The notes beneath the pieces were generated by a model. The model saw nothing but the letters and a program-made list of their open reading frames with translations. It was not told the origin of the DNA and searched no databases. Position numbers and translations under genes: made by a program. A stretch of DNA of 64,000 nucleotides from WTKG01 sp963735005 (GTDB lineage Bacteria > Actinomycetota > Actinomycetes > Actinomycetales > Demequinaceae): assembly GCA_963735005.1 (NCBI GenBank), contig CAVTJA010000002.1, positions 62,001 to 126,000 of the forward strand, read 5' to 3'. Positions 1 through 7,557 of the stretch are shown here, piece after piece (the first letter of the stretch is position 1; the number at the start of each line of letters is the position of its first letter).

Positions 1-40
1 CGACCAGCCCTGCCAGCGTCGGGCGGCTTGCCGCGGTCAT
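1..40 (-). CDS. ABC exporter permease, N-terminal fragment (partial)
   Basis: The reverse strand opens a reading frame with ATG at 40 that reads MTAASRPTLAGLV and runs off the window start. Its ATG overlaps the stop of the upstream ABC ATPase gene as ATGA, which indicates translational coupling. ATPase genes of this type are normally followed by the membrane-spanning permease, so a permease is inferred from context. Only 13 residues are visible and no domain can be seen. Confidence 0.45.
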   Translation of the reverse strand, partial: MTAASRPTLAGLV

Positions 41-897
41 GATGCCTCCTCCTGGTCGGCCTGGCCAATGAGGTCCAGGTACACGTCCTCAAGCGATGGG
101 GTCCGAACCTCGAGCCCCTCGACCTCACCCTTGTTCGCGGCGAGTAATGTGCGCAGGGCCTTGGTCGGGGTTTCCGTGCGTTGGTTGATTCGCTTGCCGC
201 TTTCGACCCATGAGACGACGGCGGACCCGGCGCGCGCCCGAAGTCCCGAAGGCGTGTCCTCGGCAACAATTTCGCCGCCGGCGATGATCGCGAGCCGGTC
301 GGCGAGGTGCTCGGCCTCGTCGAGGTAATGCGTCGTGAGCACGATGGTCGTGCCGCCCTCGCGGAGCGAGTTGATCAGCGTCCAGAACTGGCGCCGCGCG
401 GCCGGATCGAATCCCGTTGTGGGCTCGTCAAGGAACACGAGCTCGGGCTGTCCCACGACGGCGAGAGCGACGTCAAGGCGCCGCCGTTGCCCGCCCGACA
501 AGGTGTTGGCGCGCGCATCCGCCTTGTCGGCAAGCCCGACGGCAGCGATGACGTCCGCGACATCGCGCGGATTCGGGTAGGTCGCGGCCGCCGCAGCCAC
601 GGCTTCGCGCGGCGTGAGGTAGGTGTCCGCGGACGATGTCGATTGGAGCATGATTCCTACCCGCTCTCGCCATCCGCGGTTGGCGTGTGCGGGGTCGGCG
701 CCGAGCACCGTCACGTCCCCGCCGGTCCGCTTGCGGTAGCCCTCGAGTATCTCGACGGTCGTCGTCTTGCCTGCTCCGTTCGGCCCGAGCAGCGCGAAGA
801 TTTCGCCCCGCTCGATGTCGAGGTCGATGCCCTTGACCGCCTCGAAGGTGCCGTAGGACTTTCTGAGCCCCCGGATCGTGATTGCGTGATCTGCCAT
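37..897 (-). CDS. ABC-2 type exporter ATP-binding protein
   Basis: This is the nucleotide-binding subunit of an ABC exporter, powering a membrane permease probably encoded just downstream. In 286 residues it has Walker A GPNGAGKT (38-45), the LSGGQ signature (133-137), Walker B LVFLDEP (153-159) and the switch histidine in TTHYLDEAEHLADR. The order and the DEAEHLADR motif are typical of the DrrA/CcmA-like branch exporting drugs, lipids or polysaccharides; the substrate cannot be read from sequence. A C-terminal extension of about 70 residues after the ATPase fold is usual for that branch. The ATG has no clear ribosome site but sits 6 nt after a TACGGT -10 box, suggesting a leaderless message. 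Confidence 0.9.
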   Translation of the reverse strand: MADHAITIRGLRKSYGTFEAVKGIDLDIERGEIFALLGPNGAGKTTTVEILEGYRKRTGGDVTVLGADPAHANRGWRERVGIMLQSTSSADTYLTPREAVAAAAATYPNPRDVADVIAAVGLADKADARANTLSGGQRRRLDVALAVVGQPELVFLDEPTTGFDPAARRQFWTLINSLREGGTTIVLTTHYLDEAEHLADRLAIIAGGEIVAEDTPSGLRARAGSAVVSWVESGKRINQRTETPTKALRTLLAANKGEVEGLEVRTPSLEDVYLDLIGQADQEEAS

Positions 898-903
898 GGT
901 TTG

Positions 904-909
904 ACCGTA
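904..909 (-). promoter_or_regulatory. -10 box of leaderless promoter for the ABC ATPase gene
   Basis: On the reverse strand TACGGT is followed by six bases and then the ATG at 897. This matches the TANNNT -10 consensus at the spacing that puts transcription start on the start codon. No good -35 was identified. Confidence 0.5.
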
Positions 910-1017
910 GTCGTGCGTGGCCGGGGCCCGCCATCGTCCGGGCGGACGAGATTACCCCTGATCTTCGCGTCCGGCGATCGACGCGGCGGCGGGCGTGCGG
1001 GCGACCGCCTTTGCTGG

Positions 1018-2229
1018 TTAACCCTCGGCGAGCAGCTTCTGGATCCGCGCCACGCCTTCGGCGAGGTCGTCGTCGCCAAGCGCGTAGCTGAGGCGCAGGT
1101 AGCCGCTGGGCCCAAACGCCTCGCCCGGCACCACCGCCACCTCAGCCTCTTCGAGGATGATCTCCGCGAGCTCGGCCGACGTGGTGGGCACCTTGCCGCG
1201 GATCTCGCGTCCCAGCACATTCTCGACCGAGGGGTACGCGTAGAACGCGCCCTGCGGCGTCGGGCACACGATGCCGTCGATCTCGCTGAGCATCGCCACC
1301 ATCGTTTGGCGGCGCCGGTCAAAGGCCTTGCGCATCAGCGCTACTTCCTCGAGTCCGCCCTGAAGCGCGGCGATCGCGGCCCGCTGGGACACGTTCGCCA
1401 CGTTGCTGGTGAGGTGGCTCTGGAAGTTCGTGGCCGCCTTGACGACGTCCAGCGGCCCGATCATCCAGCCCACGCGCCAGCCCGTCATTGCGTACGTCTT
1501 GGCCACGCCGTTGAGGACGATGCAGGTGTCGGCGAGGTCCGGGACGGCGCGCACCATCGGGGTGAATTCGGCGTCGTCGTACGTGAGGTGTTCGTAGATC
1601 TCGTCGGTGATCACCCAGATGCCGTGCTCGAGTGCCCACTCGCCGATGGCCTTGGTCTGCTCGGGCGTGTAGACGGCGCCCGTGGGGTTCGACGGCGAGC
1701 AGAACAGCAGCGCCTTGGTGGCGGGGGTGCGGGCCGCCTCGAGCTGCTCGACGGTGACGAGGTAGCCCTGGTCGGCGCCGGCGAAGACCTCGACGGGGGT
1801 GGCGCCGGCGAGCCGGATCGCCTCGGGATACGTGGTCCAGTACGGCGCGGGCAGGAGGACCTCGTCGCCCGGGTCGAGGATCGCGGCGAAGGCCTGGAAC
1901 ACGGCCTGCTTGCCGCCGTTGGTGACGAGCGTGGAGGCCGGGTCGACTTCGTAGCCGGAGTCGCGCAGCGTCTTGGCCGCGATGGCGGCACGGAGCTCGG
2001 GCAGGCCAGCGGCGGGGGAGTAGTGGTGGCTGGCCGGGTCCTTCGCGGCGGCAATGGCGGCGTCGACGATGAACTGTGGCGTCGCGAAGTCAGGCTCGCC
2101 AGCGCCGAAGCCGATGACCGGCTTGCCCGCGGCCTTGAGGGCCTTGGCCTTGGAGTCGACGGCAAGGGTCGCTGAAGGCGCGATTGCGCCGAGGCGCTTG
2201 GACACACGGGAAGTTGGCTTGGCGTTCAC
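1018..2229 (-). CDS. aspC: PLP-dependent aspartate-type aminotransferase
   Basis: A class I/II fold-type I aminotransferase, most likely aspartate:2-oxoglutarate aminotransferase, cytosolic. The 403-residue product has GEPDF near 44, the PLP phosphate-binding TNGGKQAVF segment near 103, SPSNPTG near 178, the aspartate in ITDEIY near 209 and the Schiff-base lysine in NGVAKT (K244), followed by GWRVGW. I chose the GTG at 2229 because homology begins right after it (SKRLGAIAPSATLAVD); an upstream extension from 2373 has non-protein-like composition. The gene faces away from the DUF559-like gene. Substrate preference among Asp, Tyr and Phe is not determined by sequence. An aminotransferase next to tRNA-Trp-secE-nusG is common in actinomycetes. 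Confidence 0.9.
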   Translation of the reverse strand: MNAKPTSRVSKRLGAIAPSATLAVDSKAKALKAAGKPVIGFGAGEPDFATPQFIVDAAIAAAKDPASHHYSPAAGLPELRAAIAAKTLRDSGYEVDPASTLVTNGGKQAVFQAFAAILDPGDEVLLPAPYWTTYPEAIRLAGATPVEVFAGADQGYLVTVEQLEAARTPATKALLFCSPSNPTGAVYTPEQTKAIGEWALEHGIWVITDEIYEHLTYDDAEFTPMVRAVPDLADTCIVLNGVAKTYAMTGWRVGWMIGPLDVVKAATNFQSHLTSNVANVSQRAAIAALQGGLEEVALMRKAFDRRRQTMVAMLSEIDGIVCPTPQGAFYAYPSVENVLGREIRGKVPTTSAELAEIILEEAEVAVVPGEAFGPSGYLRLSYALGDDDLAEGVARIQKLLAEG

Positions 2230-2235
2230 GGTCCC

Positions 2236-2241
2236 ATTGTG
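2236..2241 (-). promoter_or_regulatory. possible -10 box of leaderless promoter for aspC
   Basis: On the reverse strand CACAAT is followed by six bases and the GTG at 2229. The same GCCACAATGG context precedes the coaA GTG. The first base departs from TANNNT, so this is weaker than the other leaderless candidates. Confidence 0.35.
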
Positions 2242-2328
2242 GCACCGGTGCGCGGGCGCCGAGTGCGGCACATGTCCCGGGTGGCTCCGTGCCCAGCCTT
2301 TTCCACGACGTGCTGCCGCGAACGAGTC

Positions 2329-3192
2329 ATGAGCGCGACCCTGCACAACTCTTGGGACGTGGACAAGACACAATTGGCGGCTGTCGTCGCGAACGCTGGC
2401 GGAGCCGCGCTCCGGCGCGACTTGCGTGACGCAAATGTGCCTCGACGACTTCTCGAAGCGGCAATTCGCGACGGCTCCCTCGTGCGCGTATCTCGAGGAG
2501 CAGTGGCGCTGCCGAGGTGCGCGGCTGACGTGCAGACGGCCGCGAGCGTCGGTGGCCGGGCGACGTGCCTATCGGCGTTGCGATGGTGGGGCGTCGCCGT
2601 GCTCGATGAGACTGATGCCGCGCACGTTGCGACCTCGAGCGGCCGAGGCAGCCGAGTTGCGAGCGATCTAGTGGTCATTCACCGAGACTCGCGCATCGAC
2701 TTGCAGGGGTCGAGGCGAGTTGTGGACGTCGGGACTGCGCTGCGCCATGCCGCGCGATGCGTTGACTTTGCGAGCCTCGTGGTCGCGTGCGACTCCGCTT
2801 TGAACCTGGGGTTGCTTGGCGCGGGTTCGTTGTCCGCATGCGGGTTTTCGGCCGGGGCGCTTGCGAGTCTCAACGCCTCGGTTGATCCTCGTGCCGAATC
2901 TCCGCTCGAGACTCTCGCCCGGATGGAGCTCGTGGACGCGGGGATGCAGGTGTGGCCACAGGCGCGCGTCGAGGACGTCGGCAGAGTTGACCTGCTTGTC
3001 AACCGACGTGTCGCGGTAGAGCTGGATGGACGCGAATACCACTCGGCCCCGGGCGCATTCCGACGTGATCGCGCACGTGACCGAGAGCTCGCCGCGCGCG
3101 GCTTCTCGATCGCGCGATTCGCCGCATCGGACGTGTTGGCCCAGGATGGTCGCGTGGCTCGGTCGGTCACACGGATCCTCGCCGCCGAGTAG
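2329..3192 (+). CDS. DUF559-like protein with N-terminal winged-helix (AbiEi-like) region
   Basis: The 287-residue product belongs to a widespread actinobacterial family of unknown role. Residues about 15-65 resemble the AbiEi-type winged helix (ALRRDLRDANVPRRLLEAAIRDGSLVRVSRGAVALP). Residues about 190-285 carry a Vsr/DUF559 PD-(D/E)XK-like pattern: E194, D221 in GRVDLLV, E231 and D233 in AVELDG, H238, then D251 in DRARDRELAARGF. The nuclease-like acidic residues look intact, but activity is inferred only. I start at ATG 2329 (MSATLHNSW), because upstream in-frame residues are arginine/cysteine-rich and unlikely to be coding. It is divergent from aspC. No cognate toxin gene is adjacent, so a toxin-antitoxin label is not supported. 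Confidence 0.7.
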   Translation: MSATLHNSWDVDKTQLAAVVANAGGAALRRDLRDANVPRRLLEAAIRDGSLVRVSRGAVALPRCAADVQTAASVGGRATCLSALRWWGVAVLDETDAAHVATSSGRGSRVASDLVVIHRDSRIDLQGSRRVVDVGTALRHAARCVDFASLVVACDSALNLGLLGAGSLSACGFSAGALASLNASVDPRAESPLETLARMELVDAGMQVWPQARVEDVGRVDLLVNRRVAVELDGREYHSAPGAFRRDRARDRELAARGFSIARFAASDVLAQDGRVARSVTRILAAE

Positions 3193-3282
3193 CTGGGCAC
3201 GGTGCGGTCGGCGCTGTGGACGCTCAGGGCGCGACATGCGTCCACACGGGACCGTTTGGTCATTTTGGGACGTAGGTGCGGC

Positions 3283-3318
3283 CGCGAGCGTCCAGCCGTG
3301 CACGGCTGGACGCTCGCG
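3283..3318. repeat. 36-bp perfect palindrome
   Basis: The left arm CGCGAGCGTCCAGCCGTG (3283-3300) is followed directly by its exact reverse complement (3301-3318), with no loop. It lies 90 bases past the stop of the DUF559-like gene. There is no T-tract, so it is not a standard intrinsic terminator. The 13-mer CGCGAGCGTCCAG from its arm recurs right after adk (32535-32547), suggesting a dispersed extragenic repeat. Confidence 0.8.
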
Positions 3319-3442
3319 CGGTCGTCTCTGGACGCGCGTGGCGGCCGGCCGGTCCACTGGTGCACGGAGGCGGTGAGGGTGACTAACTCTCCGACGCCAG
3401 TCGGGCCAGCCCACGGTTGCGGAACCCATCCCAAGGGGCGCG

Positions 3443-3472
3443 TTCGACGCGGCGACGAACGTCCCGTACACT
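3443..3472 (+). promoter_or_regulatory. predicted promoter for tRNA-Trp and secE
   Basis: TTCGAC (3443-3448) and TACACT (3467-3472) are separated by 18 bases, a reasonable match to a housekeeping-sigma promoter about 90 bases before the tRNA. Confidence 0.45.
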
Positions 3473-3562
3473 TTCAGACCGGCGATTGACAACCGTCATG
3501 ATGACGCGCGCCCGCGTGCGGATCGTGGCAAATGCAAGCGCTGGGGGCCCAACCGCCCCCGA

Positions 3563-3635
3563 AGGGCAGTGGCGCAATTGGTAGCGCATCGGTCTCCAAA
3601 ACCGACGGTTGGGGGTTCGAGTCCCTCCTGCCCTG
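3563..3635 (+). tRNA. trnW: tRNA-Trp (CCA anticodon)
   Basis: A 73-base cloverleaf: acceptor arms AGGGCAG (3563-3569) and CTGCCCT (3628-3634) pair completely. The anticodon stem TCGGT/ACCGA encloses the loop CTCCAAA with anticodon CCA at 3596-3598. The T-arm GGGGGTTCGAGTCCCTC is standard, and the discriminator base is G. CCA is not encoded. Its position just before secE is a common actinobacterial arrangement and suggests co-transcription. Confidence 0.95.
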
Positions 3636-3681
3636 CGTTGAGCGGATAATCCGCGTACACAATCCAAGCAAAGGAATCACG

Positions 3682-3939
3682 GTGAGCGAATCTGCCGTCA
3701 CGGACGCGGGCGAGAACGACCCGCGGCACGAGAAGAGCGACAGCCGGAACCCCATCGCGCGCATCTCGCTGTTTGTGCGCCAGGTGGTGTCCGAACTGCG
3801 CCGCGTCGTCACCCCGTCTCGCGACGAGGTGGTGCGCTACACGATCGTCGTCCTGGCGTTCGTCGCAGTGATCATGGCGATCGTGTTCGTCCTTGACTTC
3901 GGATTCCGTCGCCTGACCGACTTTGCGTTCGGCGGCTAG
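3682..3939 (+). CDS. secE: preprotein translocase subunit SecE
   Basis: A small membrane subunit that clamps SecY in the SecYEG channel. The 85-residue product has a charged N-terminus, an amphipathic segment (ISLFVRQVVSELRRVVTPSRDEV, residues 28-50) with the conserved ELRRVVTPS motif, and one transmembrane helix at about 53-72. Single-helix SecE of this size is normal in actinobacteria. The GTG at 3682 is chosen because AAGGA lies 8-10 bases upstream. It is followed after 24 bases by nusG, the usual secE-nusG pair. Confidence 0.95.
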   Translation: MSESAVTDAGENDPRHEKSDSRNPIARISLFVRQVVSELRRVVTPSRDEVVRYTIVVLAFVAVIMAIVFVLDFGFRRLTDFAFGG

Positions 3940-3963
3940 AGCCGAGTGAGTGTGGGAGAAGAA

Positions 3964-4799
3964 GTGACTGACGAGAACATCGATCCTGTCGAGGGTGCCG
4001 ACGAGGCCACCGAGGCGCGCGTCGAGGGCGTCGTGACCGGCGACGCCGACGACGCGATGGTGGTGGAGGCCGCCGTCATGGAGCCGGCCGCGGCCGACGC
4101 GGACGCCGAACCTGACGCAGCCGCCGCCGCCGAGCCTGAGCCCGCCGCGACGCGGAGCCCGCCGCTGACGCCGACGCCGCGGACGCCGAACCCGCCGCCG
4201 ACCCGGGCGAGGAGTTCAAGGCCGAGCTTCGGATGCAGTTGGGCGACTGGTACGTCGTCCACTCGTACTCCGGCCACGAGAAGCGCGTGAAGCAGGCCAT
4301 CGAGCACCGCACCGAATCGCTCAACATGGAGGACCACATCTTCCAGGTCGAGGTCCCGATGGAGGAGGTCACGGAGATCCGCAACGCGCAGAAGCGCACG
4401 GTGACCCGCGTTCGCATCCCGGGCTACGTGCTCGTGCGCATGGAACTCACCGACGAGTCGTGGGGCACCGTTCGCAACACGCCCGGCGTCACCGGCTTCG
4501 TGGGCCAAGCCCACCAGCCCGTGCCGCTCACGATCGACGAGGTCTACTCGATGCTCGCCGCCCCCGAGTCGAAGGCGGCCGTCAACGAGACAGCGGCCGA
4601 CGGCACGGCGAAGCCGGCCATCGGCGTGGACTACGAAGTGGGCGAAGCGATCACCGTCATCGACGGCCCCTTCGCCACTCTCCCGGGCACGATCTCCGAG
4701 ATCAACGCGGAGGGCCAGAAGCTCCACGTGCTCGTTTCAATCTTCGGCCGGGAGACCCCGGTCGAGCTCTCGTTCAGCCAGGTTCAGAAACTCATCTAG
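3964..4799 (+). CDS. nusG: transcription termination/antitermination factor NusG (frame disrupted in N-terminal tail)
   Basis: NusG binds RNA polymerase, modulating pausing and Rho and contacting S10. The core from 4233 is intact: WYVVHSYSGHEKRVK, IPGYVLVRMEL, the GVTGFVG motif and a C-terminal KOW domain (GEAITVIDGPFATLPGTISEI). Upstream lies the acidic Ala/Glu/Asp-rich tail typical of actinobacteria, starting at GTG 3964 after GGGAGAA. Tail and core are in different frames. Restoring one C near 4147 (GCCGCGACG to GCCGCCGACG) gives a continuous tail (AADAEPAADADAADAEPAADPGEEFKAEL) joined to the core and a 278-residue protein. A sequence error in GC-rich repeats is most likely. Otherwise translation must begin nearer the core, for example at ATG 4233. 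Confidence 0.85.
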
Positions 4800-4855
4800 A
4801 ACCTGAAAGAACGTGGCGGCGACGGCCGCCATCTCGTTAGGAAAAGGACCCAAGC

Positions 4856-5287
4856 ATGGCACCCAAGAAGAAGAAGGCAGTCGGCTTCATCAAGCTGCAG
4901 ATCCAGGCCGGTGCGGCCAACCCCGCCCCGCCCGTCGGACCTGCACTTGGTCAGCACGGCGTCAACATCATGGACTTCTGCAAGGCATACAACGCCGCGA
5001 CAGAGTCCCAGCGTGGCAACGTCATCCCGGTGGAGATCACTGTCTACGAAGACCGTAGCTTTGACTTCATCACCAAGACGCCTCCCGCGGCCGACCTCAT
5101 TAAGAAGGCCGCCGGCGTCAAGAAGGGTTCCGGCGTTCCGCACACCGACAAGGTCGGCTCGATCACTCTTGCCCAGTGCAAGGAGATTGCCGAAATGAAG
5201 ATGGTCGACCTCAACGCCAACGACATCGACGCCGCGGCGAAGATCATCGCCGGCACCGCCCGCTCCATGGGCATCACCGTTAACTAA
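4856..5287 (+). CDS. rplK: 50S ribosomal protein L11
   Basis: L11 forms the stalk base with L10 on 23S rRNA; it is needed for GTPase factor function and RelA sensing and is the thiostrepton site. The 143 residues include the start KKKAVGFIKLQIQAGAANPAPPVGPALGQHGVNIMDFCKAYN, with the conserved proline-rich hinge PPVGPALGQ, and a C-terminal GTARSMGI motif. Length is standard. It follows nusG by 56 bases containing a small GGCGGC/GCCGCC hairpin and an AGGAAAAGGA ribosome site, and heads the rplK-rplA pair. Confidence 0.97.
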   Translation: MAPKKKKAVGFIKLQIQAGAANPAPPVGPALGQHGVNIMDFCKAYNAATESQRGNVIPVEITVYEDRSFDFITKTPPAADLIKKAAGVKKGSGVPHTDKVGSITLAQCKEIAEMKMVDLNANDIDAAAKIIAGTARSMGITVN

Positions 5288-5349
5288 TCACCCCCAGTGG
5301 GAGGGTCGCGCTGGCCCGACACCACGACTGCAGAAAAGAGATCACGCAG

Positions 5350-6054
5350 ATGACCAAGCGCAGCAAGGCATACAAGGACGCGGAGCAGCTCGTCAATCGC
5401 GACGAGGTGTACAGCCCGCTCGAGGCAGTTCGCCTCGCGCAGAAGACGTCCTCCAAGAAGCAAGACGCGACCATTGACGTCGTCTTCAAGCTCGGCGTCG
5501 ACCCCCGTCACGCCGACCAGGCGGTCCGCTCGACCGTCATCCTTCCGCACGGCACAGGCAAGGTCGCTAGGGTCCTGGTCTTCGCCAACGCCGAGAAGGC
5601 GGAAGCCGCCAAGGAAGCGGGCGCCGACATCGTCGGTGGCGACGAGCTCATCGACGAGGTCATCGGGGGACGCAACGACTTCGACGCCGTCGTCTCCACG
5701 CCCGACCTGATGGGCAAGGTGGGTCGCCTTGGTAAGGTCCTCGGACCCCGCGGCCTCATGCCGAACCCCAAGACCGGCACCGTGACGATGGACGTGGCCA
5801 AGGCCGTGTCCGACATCAAGGGCGGCAAGATCGAGTTCCGTGTCGATAAGCACGCGAACCTTCACTCCGTGATCGGCAAGGCGTCGTTCGGCGACGAGAA
5901 GCTGCTTGCGAACCTCGCGTCCGTCGTGGACGAGATCAAGCGCGCCAAGCCCGCCTCGTCCAAGGGGCAGTACATCATCAAGTGCTCCGTCTCCTCGACG
6001 ACGGGTCCAGGCATCCAGTTCGACGCGATGGGCGACTTCGCCGCCACCGCGTAA
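5350..6054 (+). CDS. rplA: 50S ribosomal protein L1
   Basis: L1 forms the mobile L1 stalk near the E site and in many bacteria represses its own operon. The 234-residue product carries the family signatures KLGVDPRHADQ, VRSTVILPHGTGK, GPRGLMPNPKTGTV and the C-terminal SVSSTTGPGIQFD. Length is typical. The start ATG 5350 is preceded by AAAAGAGAT. The stop is followed by a GC-rich hairpin with T residues (6070-6098), so the rplKA unit probably ends here, apart from rplJL. Confidence 0.97.
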   Translation: MTKRSKAYKDAEQLVNRDEVYSPLEAVRLAQKTSSKKQDATIDVVFKLGVDPRHADQAVRSTVILPHGTGKVARVLVFANAEKAEAAKEAGADIVGGDELIDEVIGGRNDFDAVVSTPDLMGKVGRLGKVLGPRGLMPNPKTGTVTMDVAKAVSDIKGGKIEFRVDKHANLHSVIGKASFGDEKLLANLASVVDEIKRAKPASSKGQYIIKCSVSSTTGPGIQFDAMGDFAATA

Positions 6055-6069
6055 GTACGGACGACGCTG

Positions 6070-6098
6070 CGGCCGCCTCCCTCTGGGGATGGCGGCCG
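6070..6098 (+). terminator. intrinsic terminator after rplKA
   Basis: CGGCCGCC (6070-6077) pairs with GGCGGCCG (6091-6098) over a 13-base loop and is followed by TTTGCGTTGT. Confidence 0.6.
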
Positions 6099-6140
6099 TT
6101 TGCGTTGTCGGCGCGCGCGAGTTGCGCGGGCGGGCGGGTC

Positions 6141-6146
6141 CACGTA
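6141..6146 (+). promoter_or_regulatory. -10 box of rplJL promoter
   Basis: TAGTAT matches TANNNT and lies at the head of the rplJ leader. A weak -35 (GAGTTG, 6119-6124) is 16 bases upstream. Confidence 0.4.
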
Positions 6147-6309
6147 GTATTCACGACGCCCAAGACCGCCGGTCGACCGGCTCGCAAGAGTCGGCCCGAA
6201 GTCCCGCAATACGGGGAGCCAGCGTAGGTGAGAGTTGAACGTTCGGCCCGCTCCCCGGAGCAAGCCGAGCGAGACACCCGGGCGGCCTAGGTCGCCCGTC
6301 GTCGTTTCA

Positions 6310-6333
6310 GCCCCGCGCCTGCGCGGGGCTTTT
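6310..6333 (+). terminator. attenuator-like hairpin in the rplJL leader
   Basis: GCCCCGCG and CGCGGGGC arms (6310-6329) are followed by TTTTCTG, about 40 bases before the rplJ start. An intrinsic-terminator-like structure inside an L10 leader is consistent with L10-mediated attenuation, but this is inference from position. Confidence 0.55.
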
Positions 6334-6372
6334 CTGTTGGGGGTAGGCGGTCGAACCAATGGAAGGACAAGC

Positions 6373-6894
6373 ATGGCGACGCCCGACAAGGTGGCAGCGG
6401 TCAAGGAGCTGGCGGATAAGTTCCGCGAGTCCAACGCCGTTATCGTCACCGAGTACCGCGGCCTTTCCGTCCCGCAGCTTGCACAGTTGCGCGACGGAAT
6501 CCGTGGCGAGGCGACCTACACGGTTGCCAAGAACACGCTCGTGTCGCTTGCCGCTAAGGACGCCGGAGTAGAGGGCCTTGACGCCCTCTTCGTCGGCCCC
6601 ACGGCGATTGCCTTCGTCACCGGTGACCCGGTGGCGGCGGCGAAGGGCTTGAAGGAATTCGGAAAGGACGCGCCGGCTCTTGTGATCAAGGGTGGCGTGC
6701 TCGAGGGACTGGTTGTCTCTCCCGAAGAAATCAACAAGCTCGCGAGCCTCGAGTCCCGCGAAGTTCTGCTCGCAAAGGCGGCGAATGCCTTCAAGGCATC
6801 GCTGTTCGGCGCGGCATACCTGTTCACCGCACCCGCCTCCAAGGCGGTGCGCACGGTGGACGCCCTGCGTGCAAAGCAGGAAACCGCGGCCTAG
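6373..6894 (+). CDS. rplJ: 50S ribosomal protein L10
   Basis: L10 anchors L7/L12 dimers to the stalk and is the likely autoregulator of this operon. The 173-residue product has the N-terminal rRNA-binding domain (KVAAVKELADKFRESNAVIVTEYRGLSVPQL, KNTLVSLAA) and a C-terminal helix for L12 binding. I use ATG 6373 because GGAAGGACAA sits just upstream and homology begins at MATPDKVAAV; the open frame extends upstream only through the leader. Confidence 0.96.
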   Translation: MATPDKVAAVKELADKFRESNAVIVTEYRGLSVPQLAQLRDGIRGEATYTVAKNTLVSLAAKDAGVEGLDALFVGPTAIAFVTGDPVAAAKGLKEFGKDAPALVIKGGVLEGLVVSPEEINKLASLESREVLLAKAANAFKASLFGAAYLFTAPASKAVRTVDALRAKQETAA

Positions 6895-6948
6895 CCGCAC
6901 AACCCACAAGCCTCTGCTTTCCGCAGGCAACAGAAAAGGAATCACATC

Positions 6949-7341
6949 ATGGCGAAGCTCACGACCGACGAGCTTATTGACGCTTTCAAGGAGCTCTCCC
7001 TTATCGAGCTCTCCGACTTCGTGAAGAAGTTCGAAGAGGTCTTCGAGGTCACCGCTGCCGCTCCGGCCGCCGTGGCCGTGGCCGCTCCCGCTGGCGGCGG
7101 CGACGCCGGTGGCGACGCTGCTGAGGACAAGGACGAGTTCGACGTCATCCTCGACGAGGTTGGCGCTCAGAAGATCGCAGTCATCAAGGAAGTTCGTGCA
7201 CTCACGAGCCTGGGCCTCGGCGAGGCCAAGGCTCTTGTGGACGGTGCCCCCAAGGCCGTCCTCGAAGGCGCAAAGAAGGAAGACGCAGAGAAGGCCAAGG
7301 CTGCCCTCGAGGCCGCTGGCGCCACCGTCACCCTCAAGTAG
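6949..7341 (+). CDS. rplL: 50S ribosomal protein L7/L12
   Basis: L7/L12 forms the flexible stalk that recruits EF-Tu, EF-G and IF2. In 130 residues there is the N-terminal dimerisation domain (LIDAFKELSLIELSDFVKKFEEVF), an Ala/Gly/Pro hinge (about 38-62) and the C-terminal factor-binding domain with KIAVIKEVRALTSLGLGEAK. Length is normal. An AAAAGGAAT ribosome site precedes the ATG. A strong terminator follows at 7370-7403. Confidence 0.97.
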   Translation: MAKLTTDELIDAFKELSLIELSDFVKKFEEVFEVTAAAPAAVAVAAPAGGGDAGGDAAEDKDEFDVILDEVGAQKIAVIKEVRALTSLGLGEAKALVDGAPKAVLEGAKKEDAEKAKAALEAAGATVTLK

Positions 7342-7369
7342 TTCAGAGGCACTGCGTTCGCACACTCTG

Positions 7370-7403
7370 AAAGGGCGGGTCCGCTTCGGTGGGCCCGTCC
7401 TTT
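7370..7403 (+). terminator. intrinsic terminator after rplL
   Basis: AAAGGGCGGGTCC (from 7370) pairs with GGGCCCGTCCTTT (to 7403) with only G-U mismatches, over a short GCTTCGGT loop, and ends in TTT. Confidence 0.75.
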
Positions 7404-7528
7404 CGGCTATCCACAGAATGTTGCGAATCGGCCACGACGCTTGGTGATGTCGCCCCCCGGCTGTATCTTTGTCGCGTTGGCCGATCGCATGGGCCGGAGT
7501 TATCCACACTCTGGGAACGCGGGAGGCC

Positions 7529-7557
7529 TAGACAGGCGCGCCCTGCGCGTGTACACT
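7529..7557 (+). promoter_or_regulatory. promoter of rpoBC
   Basis: TAGACA (7529-7534), a 17-base spacer and TACACT (7552-7557) form a good housekeeping-sigma promoter. The message would begin near 7564 and carry a leader of about 130 bases. The rest of 7404-7528 shows nothing else. Confidence 0.65.

Larger units (their letters stand above)
3193..3562. other. intergenic region with palindrome and tRNA-Trp/secE promoter
   Basis: This 370-base gap has no convincing gene. It holds a 36-bp perfect palindrome (3283-3318), related GTGGACGC/GCGTCCAC words around 3225-3330, a likely promoter (3443-3472) and a small G5/C5 hairpin just before the tRNA (3543-3560). Confidence 0.6.
6055..6372 (+). other. 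rplA-rplJ intergenic region with terminator, -10 box and rplJL leader
   Basis: The 318 non-coding bases hold the rplKA terminator (6070-6098), a TAGTAT -10 box (6141-6146) and a long leader with a GC hairpin plus T-tract (6310-6333) before rplJ. This is the expected position of the L10(L12)4-binding autoregulatory leader. I cannot confirm its kink-turn fold by eye. Confidence 0.6.

Noticed and set aside
307..2175. A 622-residue forward frame across the ABC ATPase and aspC
   Set aside because: It lies antisense to two well-supported genes and has Arg/Gly/Val low-complexity composition.
4141..4235. Programmed frameshifting in nusG
   Set aside because: No slippery heptamer or following pseudoknot was seen; the repeat context suits an indel error.
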